Shown: positions 25,551-34,812, counted from the stretch's first letter. The stretch is DNA of 64,000 bases from Sphingobacteriales bacterium UTBCD1 (GCA_002066995.1 MWTC01000003.1:1-64000), one strand, 5' to 3'. Numbers and translations are program-made. Notes: generated from the letters alone by a model not told the origin.

Positions 25551-25827
25551 GTTGTTTTTCCGAATGGAGAAAATCTTCCGGATCAATTCCTTTTATCGTA
25601 CAATATGAATTTATTGTATCAATATCAAGATCACCGGGCCATGTTATACAATTCAAATCAGGGTGTATAAATACTTTCTTGAAGTTATCATCTTCATCCC
25701 AATACTTAAATACCCCTTTTTGAGCAAGATCCTGCAGATCAAGCATCCCGGACACCCCATCGTCAAATGATACAAAAAGCTTGTACTTCTCTAATGCTTT
25801 TACCGATATGACTTTCGGAAACCTCAT
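25537..25827 (-). CDS. DUF2442 domain protein
   Basis: 96 residues. DUF2442 pattern: KVISVKALEKYKLFVSFDDG, GMLDLQDLAQKGVF, FKKVFIHPDLNCITWPGDLDI. Compact all-in-one domain without an export signal; first gene of the DUF2442/DUF4160 pair. Function unknown; in many genomes the pair is mobile and occurs near defence genes. Confidence 0.9.
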   Translation of the reverse strand: MRFPKVISVKALEKYKLFVSFDDGVSGMLDLQDLAQKGVFKYWDEDDNFKKVFIHPDLNCITWPGDLDIDTINSYCTIKGIDPEDFLHSEKQHASN

Positions 25828-25859
25828 ACAGTAAAGTTACAATTTTGATTTGAGATCTT

Positions 25860-27131
25860 TTAATGCTCATACACGATCTTCCATATCCTTCCTTTTGAAT
25901 CATCGGAAACATAAATGGCTCCGTCAGGCCCCTGAGCCAATCCGCAAGGACGATACATTGCCTGGTTGGGTCCTTTTATTTCTCCGGTAGTTCCGGTGAA
26001 GCCGTCTGCAAAAACTTCATATTGACCCGTCGGCTTCCCGTTTTTAAAAGGAACAAAAACCACTTTGTATCCAGCCTGGGGTTCCGGAGCCCGGTTCCAG
26101 CTTCCGTGAAAAGCAATGAATGCCCCGTTATGATATTTTTCCGGAAACATTTTTCCTGTATAAAATAATAATGCATTCGGAGCCCAGTGTGCAGGGAATG
26201 CCATCAGGGGCTGATCTTTATCAGCACATCTTCCCGCCTTTTTTCCATCGCCGCCGTATTCCGGCCCTAACACTTTCTTATTTTGAATACCGTCATAATA
26301 ACAATAAGGCCATCCGAAATCACTTCCTTTTTTTATTTCCAGGAATTCTTCAGCAGGTAAATTAGCGCTCTGTTCATCACTGTACTGACCAGGGAACAGA
26401 TCGGATAACTGATCACGCCCATGCTGCACGGCAAACAATTGGTTCACCGAGTTGTTCCAATCCAGTGCAACAAGATTACGGGTGCCGGTGCAATAATGAA
26501 TTCCGTTATTATAGGACTGATCCGGTTTGTTGTCCCTGAATTCCCATACTCCTCCTGCTTCTTCCAAAATCGGGCAGGGATCCTGTGCAGGAGAACCTTT
26601 GGTGCGGTCCAATAACTGGCATGAATTGGACGGCGCGCCTACATTTACAAAAATATTCCCTTCATTATCCAGTGTAATTGATTTTGCATTGTGCTCTCCT
26701 TTGTCCACCAGCCCGGTCACGATCTTTTCGGGATGATCGGGATCGGTGACCTCATCATTTGCATTCAATTTATAACGGTACACTTCACTGTTGGATGCTG
26801 CATAGAGATAACCATTTTTGATGGCAATGCCGGTACCTCCATAATTTCCAAAACTTTTCACCACTTCATATTTGCCGTTGACTTTGCGCAACACATAGAT
26901 CCCTTTTCCGTCTTTCAATCTTTCCAATTTTACATAAATATCACCGTTGCTGTTTACGGCCAGGTGACGGTTCACTCCCAGCTTTTCCACCACGGTGATC
27001 GCTTTAAAACCCTTAGGCAATTTTAATTGAAAATCAGCAGCAGGATGTTGATCCGTATTGAAACCGCACATCATAAAGCTGCCGGCTGCCAATGCAAGCA
27101 GAATATTTGAATGAAATTTTGTAATTGACAT
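25860..27131 (-). CDS. PQQ-dependent sugar dehydrogenase-like (sorbosone dehydrogenase) protein
   Basis: 423 residues. N-terminal signal peptide with a possible lipobox (GSFMMCG). Six-bladed propeller of the glucose/sorbosone dehydrogenase family: GYLYAASNSEVYRY, GTRNLVALDWNNS, FAVQHGRDQLSDLFP, KKGSDFGWPYCYYD, AFHGSWNRAP and GLAQGPDGAIYVSDDS. Likely periplasmic, oxidising a sugar or alcohol if PQQ is available; no PQQ biosynthesis gene is in the window. It diverges from the duplicated S9 peptidase 5' end, with 108 nt between them. Confidence 0.9.
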   Translation of the reverse strand: MSITKFHSNILLALAAGSFMMCGFNTDQHPAADFQLKLPKGFKAITVVEKLGVNRHLAVNSNGDIYVKLERLKDGKGIYVLRKVNGKYEVVKSFGNYGGTGIAIKNGYLYAASNSEVYRYKLNANDEVTDPDHPEKIVTGLVDKGEHNAKSITLDNEGNIFVNVGAPSNSCQLLDRTKGSPAQDPCPILEEAGGVWEFRDNKPDQSYNNGIHYCTGTRNLVALDWNNSVNQLFAVQHGRDQLSDLFPGQYSDEQSANLPAEEFLEIKKGSDFGWPYCYYDGIQNKKVLGPEYGGDGKKAGRCADKDQPLMAFPAHWAPNALLFYTGKMFPEKYHNGAFIAFHGSWNRAPEPQAGYKVVFVPFKNGKPTGQYEVFADGFTGTTGEIKGPNQAMYRPCGLAQGPDGAIYVSDDSKGRIWKIVYEH

Positions 27132-27239
27132 AATAAAAATATTTGTCCTGTAAAATTACTTCTTACTGTGCCGCAAATGGCAGGTTCATCACAATGTGAA
27201 AAAAAAATTACAATGATCGGACAGGTCTGCGTAACTTAA

Positions 27240-27437
27240 GCATTCAAATAAATATTCAAAAAATATTAATATGCAAACCAGGCGAATTGTTACACTTACC
27301 CTTGCTTTTTTTCTTCTGATCATCAGAGTTAGTGTTGCACAAACGGATGGTTCTTACAAAATGCCGCCGAAAGAGATTGCTGATATGTTGCTGGCGAAGC
27401 CAACGCCCAATGTCAGCATTGATGAAAAAGCACAATG
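27240..27437 (+). repeat. 198-bp direct repeat, left copy
   Basis: Matches 32200-32397 at 197 of 198 bases; the one difference is T at 27323 versus A at 32283. It contains 31 nt of 5' leader and the first 55 codons of the S9 peptidase gene. Sequence similarity stops abruptly at both ends of the copy. Confidence 0.97.
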
Positions 27438-27438
27438 A
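27271..27438 (+). pseudogene. Truncated 5' fragment of the S9 peptidase gene
   Basis: A 55-codon remnant: signal peptide MQTRRIVTLTLAFFLL, the mature start AQTDGSYKMPPKEI, and then a stop codon (TGA) made exactly where the repeat meets the insert (the intact gene has TGG). One substitution, Asn to Ile at codon 18, separates it from the intact copy. It could still make a short exported peptide if transcribed. Confidence 0.85.
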
Positions 27439-27564
27439 CATAAATGAATTACAAATTACAATTGTTATCCATAGCACAATATCTGGAGACATATTATTGC
27501 TAATACATTTCCAGAAAAATTTACTCCTATACCACTACTACTTTCGCATTGTTCTTTAACTCAT

Positions 27565-27846
27565 CTATGAATCATTACCATCAAGCAAAATATTTTTTTG
27601 AGGGGGGGGTATAGAATCCAAGTACTCCCTTGCAGATTGTGGAGTATAACCCAATGCTTTTAAAATTTCTAAAACCTTTTCATAATTAAGGTTATGATGA
27701 TTTTCAAGTTTAGAATAGCGCTGTTTGGTAATACCCATTATCTGCGCCACTACTTCTTGCTTCATTTGCCGAGAAGCACGAAGCAATCGAATTTCTTCAC
27801 ATGTGAATTTCACAGTTGAGGACATTTTCGAGTAACCAATAAGCAT
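27565..27846 (-). CDS. XRE-family helix-turn-helix regulator
   Basis: 93 residues (86 if the ATG at 27825 is used). The HTH is at about 18-70: EEIRLLRASRQMKQEVVAQI, GITKQRYSKLENHHN, YEKVLEILKALGY. It is the only minus-strand gene of the insert and is divergent from the Cys-rich gene, with 151 A/T-rich bases between them, so it probably controls the insert's genes. No partner toxin is next to it. Confidence 0.9.
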   Translation of the reverse strand: MLIGYSKMSSTVKFTCEEIRLLRASRQMKQEVVAQIMGITKQRYSKLENHHNLNYEKVLEILKALGYTPQSAREYLDSIPPPQKNILLDGNDS

Positions 27847-27997
27847 TTTACTGATTTATAATCAAATTACCAAATTCTTCCATATTGACTTTATCAACAG
27901 ACAAATATTTTTTTAAAAACTTATTTTATCAGAATTTCAAATTGAAAATATTTTTCTTAACCAAAAAACCAATTTTATACTTAAAAAAACTTTCTTA

Positions 27998-28498
27998 ATG
28001 CAGTTATTCAATGTTTTATTAATATCTGCATTTGCCTTGATGGCATTTAGTCCAAACGGGAAAAATGATAAACCTAAATTCCCAAAATATGATCCAATCT
28101 TGACTCTGCCAGGTGGAAGTTGTAGTTGCAGTGGTGTTTTCACAAGTTGCTCAAAATCATGTTCAAAAGGAGATTGTGACTGCACATGTGGAGTTTTTAC
28201 GTGTTCATGTACTGGATGTAAAATACAAGCAGCAATGGAAATATATCCCATAAGTGTTAATGAAGCACAATATGCTAAAATAAATAAACTTGCTAACATC
28301 TTATATTCAGAAAATGATGAAATCTCTGTCAAGAGTTATTACACGCTTATTGAAATGATTGGCTTTTTGAAAACTAAGAATTATTCTGAGTATGATGCGA
28401 AAGCAAAACTATTACAAAACACATTATTATCGAGTTTACCTAAAAAAGTAAAAGGAAAGATTAATACCACATTTAAAAGTGACGGATTTCAAATTTAA
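27998..28498 (+). CDS. Exported protein with a ten-cysteine repeat domain
   Basis: 166 residues, no family recognised. N-terminal hydrophobic segment (FNVLLISAFALMAFS) is a likely signal peptide. Residues about 41-74 hold ten cysteines in two imperfect repeats: CSCSGVFTSCSKSCSKGD and CDCTCGVFTCSCTGC share C-x-C, GVFT and C-S. The C-terminal 90 residues are helical and ordinary (NEAQYAKINKLANILYSE). The Cys block could bind metal, form disulfides or be modified. First plus-strand gene of the insert, 207 nt ahead of the GLPGLI gene. Confidence 0.8.
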   Translation: MQLFNVLLISAFALMAFSPNGKNDKPKFPKYDPILTLPGGSCSCSGVFTSCSKSCSKGDCDCTCGVFTCSCTGCKIQAAMEIYPISVNEAQYAKINKLANILYSENDEISVKSYYTLIEMIGFLKTKNYSEYDAKAKLLQNTLLSSLPKKVKGKINTTFKSDGFQI

Positions 28499-28705
28499 AT
28501 TCTAATATTTAAAATCTGAATTAATGTAAGTGTATCCAGATTTTTATAATTTCTGTCTATACGGTATATAAAAACCTGCTAGTATGGTAATAATTTTCAA
28601 ACTTTTTTGTGATCTAACTTATCAGGTTTTAATTTATTATGAAAATTTGGATACCTTCTAAAGAACATTATCGGCTACTCTCAAGAAAAAGCATTAAATT
28701 TAATT

Positions 28706-29497
28706 ATGAGACGTATCATAAATACCATTATTGTGTTGTCACTCTTTTACCTTAATTCATATGGACAAACCAGTAATCGAAATCAAACCCTATCTGCAAC
28801 TTATGAAGCAGTATTAATTCATAACGATATAGTAATAAGTCAAACTTCTTCACTTTATTATAATAATAAAAAATCAATTTTTTCATTTTTTAAAAGCAAT
28901 GCGCCAAATATCAGGGTTTTCAAATTGGAAGATTCTAATTTCATATTTACGCCTGAAATGCATAACGAATTATTTCATGACACACTGGGAAATTACTATA
29001 TCAAGGATTTTACTAAAAATTCATTAGCGCTAAGAGAATTCTCATACACACAGGCATACCTTAGTAAAGAACCCTGTTTGCCAAAAATGGATTGGAATAT
29101 CATTCCTGATTCAACAAAGAAAATTGGAAATTATGACTGCATAATGGCAACCGAATCATTTAGAGGTCGAAATTATACTGCATGGTTTACACCTGATATT
29201 CCCGTAAGTGATGGTCCTTGGAAATTCTATGGACTGCCGGGATTAATATTAGATGTGTATGATAGTACAGGTACTGTTCGTTTCACTGTAAGAAATATAA
29301 ATATCCCTGCATCGTTTCAAATGAATTTAAATCCAGGACAAAAAGGGAAGAAAGTGGACTGGGAAATCTTTAAAAAAGCCGATGCTATTGAAGCTGAAAA
29401 GCTAAAGAGGAAAATCTTAGCAAGCCAGATTGACAGAAACGCTAATATGGAAGTAAATATTGACAAATATAAATTTATTGAATTAGACTATGATTAA
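28706..29497 (+). CDS. GLPGLI family protein
   Basis: 263 residues. Signal peptide (INTIIVLSLFYLNSYGQ). The family signature is exact: GPWKFYGLPGLILDVYD, preceded by YTAWFTPDIPVSDGPWKF and IGNYDCIMATESFRG. GLPGLI proteins are periplasmic or secreted Bacteroidota proteins of unknown function, usually encoded just upstream of a TonB-receptor-like barrel, as here; the two frames overlap by 8 nt. Full length. Confidence 0.95.
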   Translation: MRRIINTIIVLSLFYLNSYGQTSNRNQTLSATYEAVLIHNDIVISQTSSLYYNNKKSIFSFFKSNAPNIRVFKLEDSNFIFTPEMHNELFHDTLGNYYIKDFTKNSLALREFSYTQAYLSKEPCLPKMDWNIIPDSTKKIGNYDCIMATESFRGRNYTAWFTPDIPVSDGPWKFYGLPGLILDVYDSTGTVRFTVRNINIPASFQMNLNPGQKGKKVDWEIFKKADAIEAEKLKRKILASQIDRNANMEVNIDKYKFIELDYD

Positions 29498-32183
29498 ATT
29501 TAAATATTTACTGATTTTAACTTCATTTTTTTTTAATCATTCCCTTTTTTCTCAGAAAATCATTTCATTACATGGCTGGGTTACTGATAGCCTTAATATA
29601 CCCATTGAAAGTGCTACCATAGCAGCATACAATGCTAAAAGTGAAAACTTTTTAAGTTATAGCATTACTAATGAATCAGGTTATTTCTCAATGGAAATTA
29701 AACCAATATTTCCACTCAAACTGACCGCTTCTTGCCTGGGTTATAAAAAAAGTTTCCAGCTTATAAACTCTGCAAACGATTATAAAAACGGTCTAAAGTT
29801 CATTTTGCAAGTTCAGACAGATACGATAGCGACTGTAATTCTGAACGTTATTCCCAGCCCGGTAAAAATTAATGGAGATACCACAAGTTTTATTGCAAAA
29901 TATTTTCGGGATAGCACTGAAAAATCTTTGGAAGAGCTCCTTGCAAAATTTCCGGGATTTAATATTAACAAAGCAAGTGGAGAGATAAAATATAATGGGA
30001 AGGCAATTCAAAAAATTCTTATTGAAGGATCTGACCTGGCTGACAGCCGATATAAAATTCTTTCAAAATATTTGCCTGCAGATTTTGTAAAAGTCGTACA
30101 GGTAATAAATCATTTTAATGAAAATGAACTTGAAAAAGGGTTAAACATGAACCAGGATATTGCTCTAAATATCAAAATTTCTAATGATAAAAAGGGAAAA
30201 TTGTTTGGTCAGTCTCAGTTTCAAATTAATACGTTATCTAAAGAAAAAGAGGAGCTAAAGTTTTTTAATTTTCTCCCAAAATTAAAATTCATTATTTCAA
30301 CTCATCATAATACGATAGGTTCATCAGGTAGTGATATTGGATTCAGTGATATTAATACTAAATCCACTTCTTTTTTTCAACAATTTGGAATAGGCAATTA
30401 TGAAAATCCGAATTGGTTTCATACAAATCCCTATCAACTGTTGCCTTTTGACGGAGAAGACTTTGTTTCAAATAATTTATGGGAACAAACAGTTCTCTTT
30501 AATTACAAATCATCTTCGGGGACGCAGTGGCGTGGAAATTTATATGTAGCACAGGATAAAATAAAAAATGAATCTTCAGCCACTACTGTTTTCGCACCAT
30601 ATTTAGGAATGCAAAATTTAATAGAATATCGTTGGAACAGTTTTATTATAAAAAAATTAAATGCGGGGCTAAGTGTCGTTCAGCCAGTCAGCAAAAATAC
30701 ACAACTTAATTTCTCAGGTACTGTCAATACATCATTATTGACCAACAAGAATGTTGTGCAAAGTTTACCCGATTACATTACCAAAAACGTAAGATATTTA
30801 CCAAACAATTTTAACTTACAGCTATTATTAACACATCGAGTTAAAGAAAATAGTGTATTTGAATATGCTTTTAGCTCTGATTATAATAAGCAAAATGCTA
30901 AACCAATTTTTTTTGACACTTCATCCAGATATTTTCCTACTTTAAATTTTTTATATAATCTTTCAGCAGATACCCAATATTTTAGAATATTTTCTATTCG
31001 CCAAAATACATCCTGGTTAATTAAAAATAAATCACATCTCTGGAAACTTGTATTATTTCAAAATACGATTAATCAACATTTTAGTAATCATATTTGGTTG
31101 ACTAATTATAAAAATAATTTTGATACATCGGGATACAGCAATACTATTAATTACAATTTAATTGAGCAGGGAACATCTTTACAATACAATTTACAAAGAA
31201 ATAAAAGTAACCTGTATTTTATTCTTTCATTTTCAGGAATACATTATAAAATAGGGCACTTTGCTTTTCTTCATAGCAAATGGCAGTTTATACCCACTCC
31301 CTCAGCAAGTGTTGCATTAAAAGGAATTAAAAAACAATTTACAATTTCTATAACCAGAAATATTGAGGCGCCAATTCTACAATCCTTAATTCCCTATCCA
31401 ATACAAACAGATTATAGAAGTATTATGATCGGTAATAATACATTGCTTTCTAATACAGGTTTTTCGGGATTTATTCAATTTTCAAGCATAACAAAAAGTG
31501 GATTTCCGGGGCTGTATGTAAATTTATTTTTAAACTCAGGAAAGCCGGGGTATCAGCAGGTTCTTCAACCCAATGAATATTTTCTCATAACCCAGTTGAT
31601 TGAAAATAGGAAAAAACAAACATCATTTAATTTGGAAGTGGGCTATAGCCCATATCTACATTTTCTTCGAATGGGTTTAAAAATTAAAACAATTATAAGC
31701 AATCAAAACTTAAAGCAACTTGCGTTTAACGGGACTTACGAACCTTATACTTTTTACAGCTTTACTAACCAAATTGCAACACATAGTGTTTTTAATGGAA
31801 TTTTCAATTACAATGCTGGAATTATTCTTTCTTTACAGAAGTATTCTTACAATCACAATGCCGGAGAGAATTTTATCACTGAAAAAAATTATAACGGATT
31901 TCTAGACTTAATTTTTAAACCGTCAAAATCAATTATTTTAAAAAATTCATTGGACTGGTATTTCTTCAGTAAAGCCGGCTTTTTTAATAAAAATTATTTA
32001 TTTGAAAAGATTGCCGCAGAATGGAACATTTCTAAATCAAAGTGGACAGTATTTTGCTATCTTAGAAATTTAAACAACTATAAAGATTTTTTACAAACGC
32101 AACTTAACGCAAACTATAATGTCTATTACTATAATAGCTTAATAGGTGCAAATATAGCTGCCGGGTTTAATTTTAAGTTTTAA
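29490..32183 (+). CDS. TonB-dependent-receptor-like outer membrane protein with carboxypeptidase-regulatory domain
   Basis: 897 residues. Signal peptide, then a CarboxypepD_reg-like domain (about 23-110: LHGWVTDSLNIPIESATI, GYFSMEI), a plug-like domain (about 120-230: LEELLAKFPGFNINKASGEI, YNGKAIQKILIEGSDL) and a large barrel up to a terminal FNFKF. Likely an outer membrane transporter or exporter working with the GLPGLI protein and perhaps the Cys-rich protein. Translation should be coupled to GLPGLI through the ATGATTAA overlap. The stop is 47 nt from the S9 peptidase start. Confidence 0.9.
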   Translation: MIKFKYLLILTSFFFNHSLFSQKIISLHGWVTDSLNIPIESATIAAYNAKSENFLSYSITNESGYFSMEIKPIFPLKLTASCLGYKKSFQLINSANDYKNGLKFILQVQTDTIATVILNVIPSPVKINGDTTSFIAKYFRDSTEKSLEELLAKFPGFNINKASGEIKYNGKAIQKILIEGSDLADSRYKILSKYLPADFVKVVQVINHFNENELEKGLNMNQDIALNIKISNDKKGKLFGQSQFQINTLSKEKEELKFFNFLPKLKFIISTHHNTIGSSGSDIGFSDINTKSTSFFQQFGIGNYENPNWFHTNPYQLLPFDGEDFVSNNLWEQTVLFNYKSSSGTQWRGNLYVAQDKIKNESSATTVFAPYLGMQNLIEYRWNSFIIKKLNAGLSVVQPVSKNTQLNFSGTVNTSLLTNKNVVQSLPDYITKNVRYLPNNFNLQLLLTHRVKENSVFEYAFSSDYNKQNAKPIFFDTSSRYFPTLNFLYNLSADTQYFRIFSIRQNTSWLIKNKSHLWKLVLFQNTINQHFSNHIWLTNYKNNFDTSGYSNTINYNLIEQGTSLQYNLQRNKSNLYFILSFSGIHYKIGHFAFLHSKWQFIPTPSASVALKGIKKQFTISITRNIEAPILQSLIPYPIQTDYRSIMIGNNTLLSNTGFSGFIQFSSITKSGFPGLYVNLFLNSGKPGYQQVLQPNEYFLITQLIENRKKQTSFNLEVGYSPYLHFLRMGLKIKTIISNQNLKQLAFNGTYEPYTFYSFTNQIATHSVFNGIFNYNAGIILSLQKYSYNHNAGENFITEKNYNGFLDLIFKPSKSIILKNSLDWYFFSKAGFFNKNYLFEKIAAEWNISKSKWTVFCYLRNLNNYKDFLQTQLNANYNVYYYNSLIGANIAAGFNFKF

Positions 32184-32199
32184 GAATAAACACAAAGAT

Positions 32200-32397
32200 G
32201 CATTCAAATAAATATTCAAAAAATATTAATATGCAAACCAGGCGAATTGTTACACTTACCCTTGCTTTTTTTCTTCTGATCAACAGAGTTAGTGTTGCAC
32301 AAACGGATGGTTCTTACAAAATGCCGCCGAAAGAGATTGCTGATATGTTGCTGGCGAAGCCAACGCCCAATGTCAGCATTGATGAAAAAGCACAATG
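32200..32397 (+). repeat. 198-bp direct repeat, right copy
   Basis: Right copy of the repeat at 27240-27437, offset 4960 bp. It continues without a break into the intact S9 peptidase gene, so the left copy is the duplicate fragment. Recombination between the copies would delete exactly the insert and one repeat and restore an uninterrupted gene. Confidence 0.97.
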
Positions 32398-34684
32398 GAT
32401 GCTTTTCATGCAGAGTAACAGTTATCCTTCCGTTGAAGAACTGGCAAGACCCGAACTGAGAATCGCAGGCATGCGTATCAACCCGTCCAACTTTGCACCC
32501 AGCCGGCAGAATTTTATCAATGATATTTATCTCGAAGAGATCTCTTCGGGAAAAGAATACAGGATCTCAGGACTGCCTTCCCCGCTGTCTGCAGGCAGCA
32601 TTAGCTGGAGCCCCAATGAAAAAAAGATCGCCTTCACACAAACCACCCGTGACAGGGTTGATCTTTATGTTGTGGACATTGCCACTAAGAAAGCAGTAAA
32701 AATAAACAAGGAGCCGCTCAACGTCCTTGTGGGCGGAAGCTATCAATGGTATGATGACAATACATTGCTGTACCGGGTGATTACCAAACCGGCAAGTGCG
32801 GCGCCGAAAAAACCGGTGATGCCTAAAGGAGTCACCGTTCAGGAAAATGTTGGCAAAGCCATTCCACGCCCAACGTATGAAGACCTTATTAAAAGCCCTT
32901 TCGATGAAGAGCTGTTTGATTTTTATGCCACGGCACAGTTGGTTAAAAATACCAATGGAGTGGAAACAAAGCTCGGCGCACCTGCCATCTACAGCAGCAT
33001 CAATATTTCTCCCGATAAAAAATATATGATTATCCGGAAGCTGAAAAAACCTTTCTCTTATGCAGTGCCTGCTCAGGGCTTTGCTTCTGTGGTCACCGTC
33101 AATGATATGTCCGGGAAAATGATAAAGCTGCTGGCAGATCTTCCTTCTTCCGAAACAGCGCCCAGCGGGAATGATAATGTTGCCAATGTATCCCGCAGTT
33201 TTGATTGGAGAGATGATGAGCCTGCCACGGTCACCTGGTGCCAGCCTCTGGACAGCGGGCTGATCAGAAAAGATGTGGCATACCATGATGCCGTATATGA
33301 ATGGAAAGCTCCTTTCACCGGAGAACCTGCAGAACTGTTTAAAACAAAAATGAGATTCCGCAATATCACCTGGGGAAATTCAACACTGGCTTTGGTGAAT
33401 GAAGGACTCACCGGAAAGCAAACCACACAACTGGACCGTTTCGATCCTTCCACAGGAAAACTGGATATCCTGATCACAAGGAACACAACCGATGCTTATT
33501 CCAATCCCGGATTTCCCGTCACTGAAAAAAATAAATGGGGAAGAGATGTGGTCAGGACCATTGATAACGGGAACATGATCTTATTCAATAACCCGACCGG
33601 CGCTTCACCCAAAGGCGATCTTCCTTTCCTGGCATCATTCGACCTGAATAAAAAAGAACAGTCTATACAATGGAGATCGGATGAAGGATATTTTGAAAGC
33701 GTGGCGCGAGTGGTGGATTTTGATAAAGGCATCCTGCTCACCCGCAGGGAAAGTGAAAAAGAAATGCCCAACTATTTTTTGCGTGACCTGAAAAATAAGA
33801 ATGCAACACAACTCACTTCTTTCAAAAACCCCTATCCGCAACTGGATGGAGTGGTCAAAGAAAAGATCCACTATCAGAGAGCGGATGGCGTGAACATGAC
33901 AGGGGAATTGTATTTGCCTAAAGGATTCACTCCCGGAAAAGACAAACCGCTTCCCGTTCTTATCTGGGCTTATCCCGCTGAATACAGTTCTGCCAAAGAT
34001 GCGGCACAGGTCCGCGGAAGTGAACATCGTTTCACGTTGATCAACTGGGGATCTCCCATCTTTTATGTCACACAGGGATTTGCCGTGCTGAACAATGCGG
34101 AGATGCCGATCGTCTCTCCGGACAAGAATAAAAAACCCAATGATGATTTCGTGAACCAGTTAACGATGAATGCGGAAGCCGCGATCAATAAATTAGTGGA
34201 AATGGGTGTGGGTGACAGAGACCGTATGTCCGTGGGCGGCCATAGTTATGGCGCATTCATGACGGCCAACCTGCTGGCGCATACCAACCTGTTCCGGGCT
34301 GGCATTGCAAGAAGCGGCGCCTACAACCGCACCCTTACTCCATTCGGCTTTCAGAATGAAGACCGCAACTACTGGGATGACCCTAAACTTTATTATGACA
34401 TGAGCCCGTTCAGCTTTGCCAACAAGATCAAAACGCCGATACTGCTGATCCATGGTGATGCAGATGACAATACCGGCACCTTCCCCATCCAGAGTGAAAG
34501 AATGTTCAATGCCATCAAGGGATACGGAGGCACGGTACGGTATGTGAGCCTTCCTTACGAAGCACATGGCTACCGGGGAAAAGAAAATATCCTGCAAATG
34601 CTGTATGAGCAGGATCAGTGGCTGGAGAAATATGTAAAGAATGCGGATAAGAATGAGCCGAAGAAAGACCCGAAAGCGTTTTGA
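32231..34684 (+). CDS. S9 family prolyl oligopeptidase (glutamyl-endopeptidase-like)
   Basis: 817 residues from the ATG at 32231, the start shared by both repeat copies; the ATG at 32198 exists only here and adds 11 residues before a good signal peptide. A propeller-like N-terminal part (residues about 60-560) precedes an alpha/beta-hydrolase domain with Ser in VGGHSYGAFMTAN, Asp in IHGDADDNTG and His in EAHGYRG. Probably a periplasmic peptidase. Its normal upstream region now lies 5 kb away, so transcription may come from the insert. Confidence 0.93.
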   Translation: MQTRRIVTLTLAFFLLINRVSVAQTDGSYKMPPKEIADMLLAKPTPNVSIDEKAQWMLFMQSNSYPSVEELARPELRIAGMRINPSNFAPSRQNFINDIYLEEISSGKEYRISGLPSPLSAGSISWSPNEKKIAFTQTTRDRVDLYVVDIATKKAVKINKEPLNVLVGGSYQWYDDNTLLYRVITKPASAAPKKPVMPKGVTVQENVGKAIPRPTYEDLIKSPFDEELFDFYATAQLVKNTNGVETKLGAPAIYSSINISPDKKYMIIRKLKKPFSYAVPAQGFASVVTVNDMSGKMIKLLADLPSSETAPSGNDNVANVSRSFDWRDDEPATVTWCQPLDSGLIRKDVAYHDAVYEWKAPFTGEPAELFKTKMRFRNITWGNSTLALVNEGLTGKQTTQLDRFDPSTGKLDILITRNTTDAYSNPGFPVTEKNKWGRDVVRTIDNGNMILFNNPTGASPKGDLPFLASFDLNKKEQSIQWRSDEGYFESVARVVDFDKGILLTRRESEKEMPNYFLRDLKNKNATQLTSFKNPYPQLDGVVKEKIHYQRADGVNMTGELYLPKGFTPGKDKPLPVLIWAYPAEYSSAKDAAQVRGSEHRFTLINWGSPIFYVTQGFAVLNNAEMPIVSPDKNKKPNDDFVNQLTMNAEAAINKLVEMGVGDRDRMSVGGHSYGAFMTANLLAHTNLFRAGIARSGAYNRTLTPFGFQNEDRNYWDDPKLYYDMSPFSFANKIKTPILLIHGDADDNTGTFPIQSERMFNAIKGYGGTVRYVSLPYEAHGYRGKENILQMLYEQDQWLEKYVKNADKNEPKKDPKAF

Positions 34685-34812
34685 AATTCAATTCATGACG
34701 ATGCTGCTATAAAATAGTTTTCAAATCTACTGTTGAATAAAAAGTTTATTCTGCTTTAAGGTTGTTTGCGAAATATCGTTGCTTCAATCATCATAGTTCC
34801 CATTAGTTTCCG

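Larger units (their letters stand above)
27438..32199. mobile_element. AT-rich 4.76-kb insert between 198-bp direct repeats
   Basis: The insert splits the S9 peptidase locus. It is visibly richer in A/T and has different codon use from both flanks, a sign of transfer. Contents: XRE regulator (minus), Cys-rich exported protein, GLPGLI protein and TonB-receptor-like barrel (all plus). No transposase, integrase or terminal inverted repeat is seen. The long repeats fit single-crossover integration of a circle carrying a piece of the target gene, or an element that brings its own copy of the target's 5' end. Confidence 0.75.

Noticed and set aside
27937-28332. Antisense open frame of 131 codons over the Cys-rich gene
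   Set aside because: A shadow of the Cys-codon-rich sense frame; no start context or recognisable protein.
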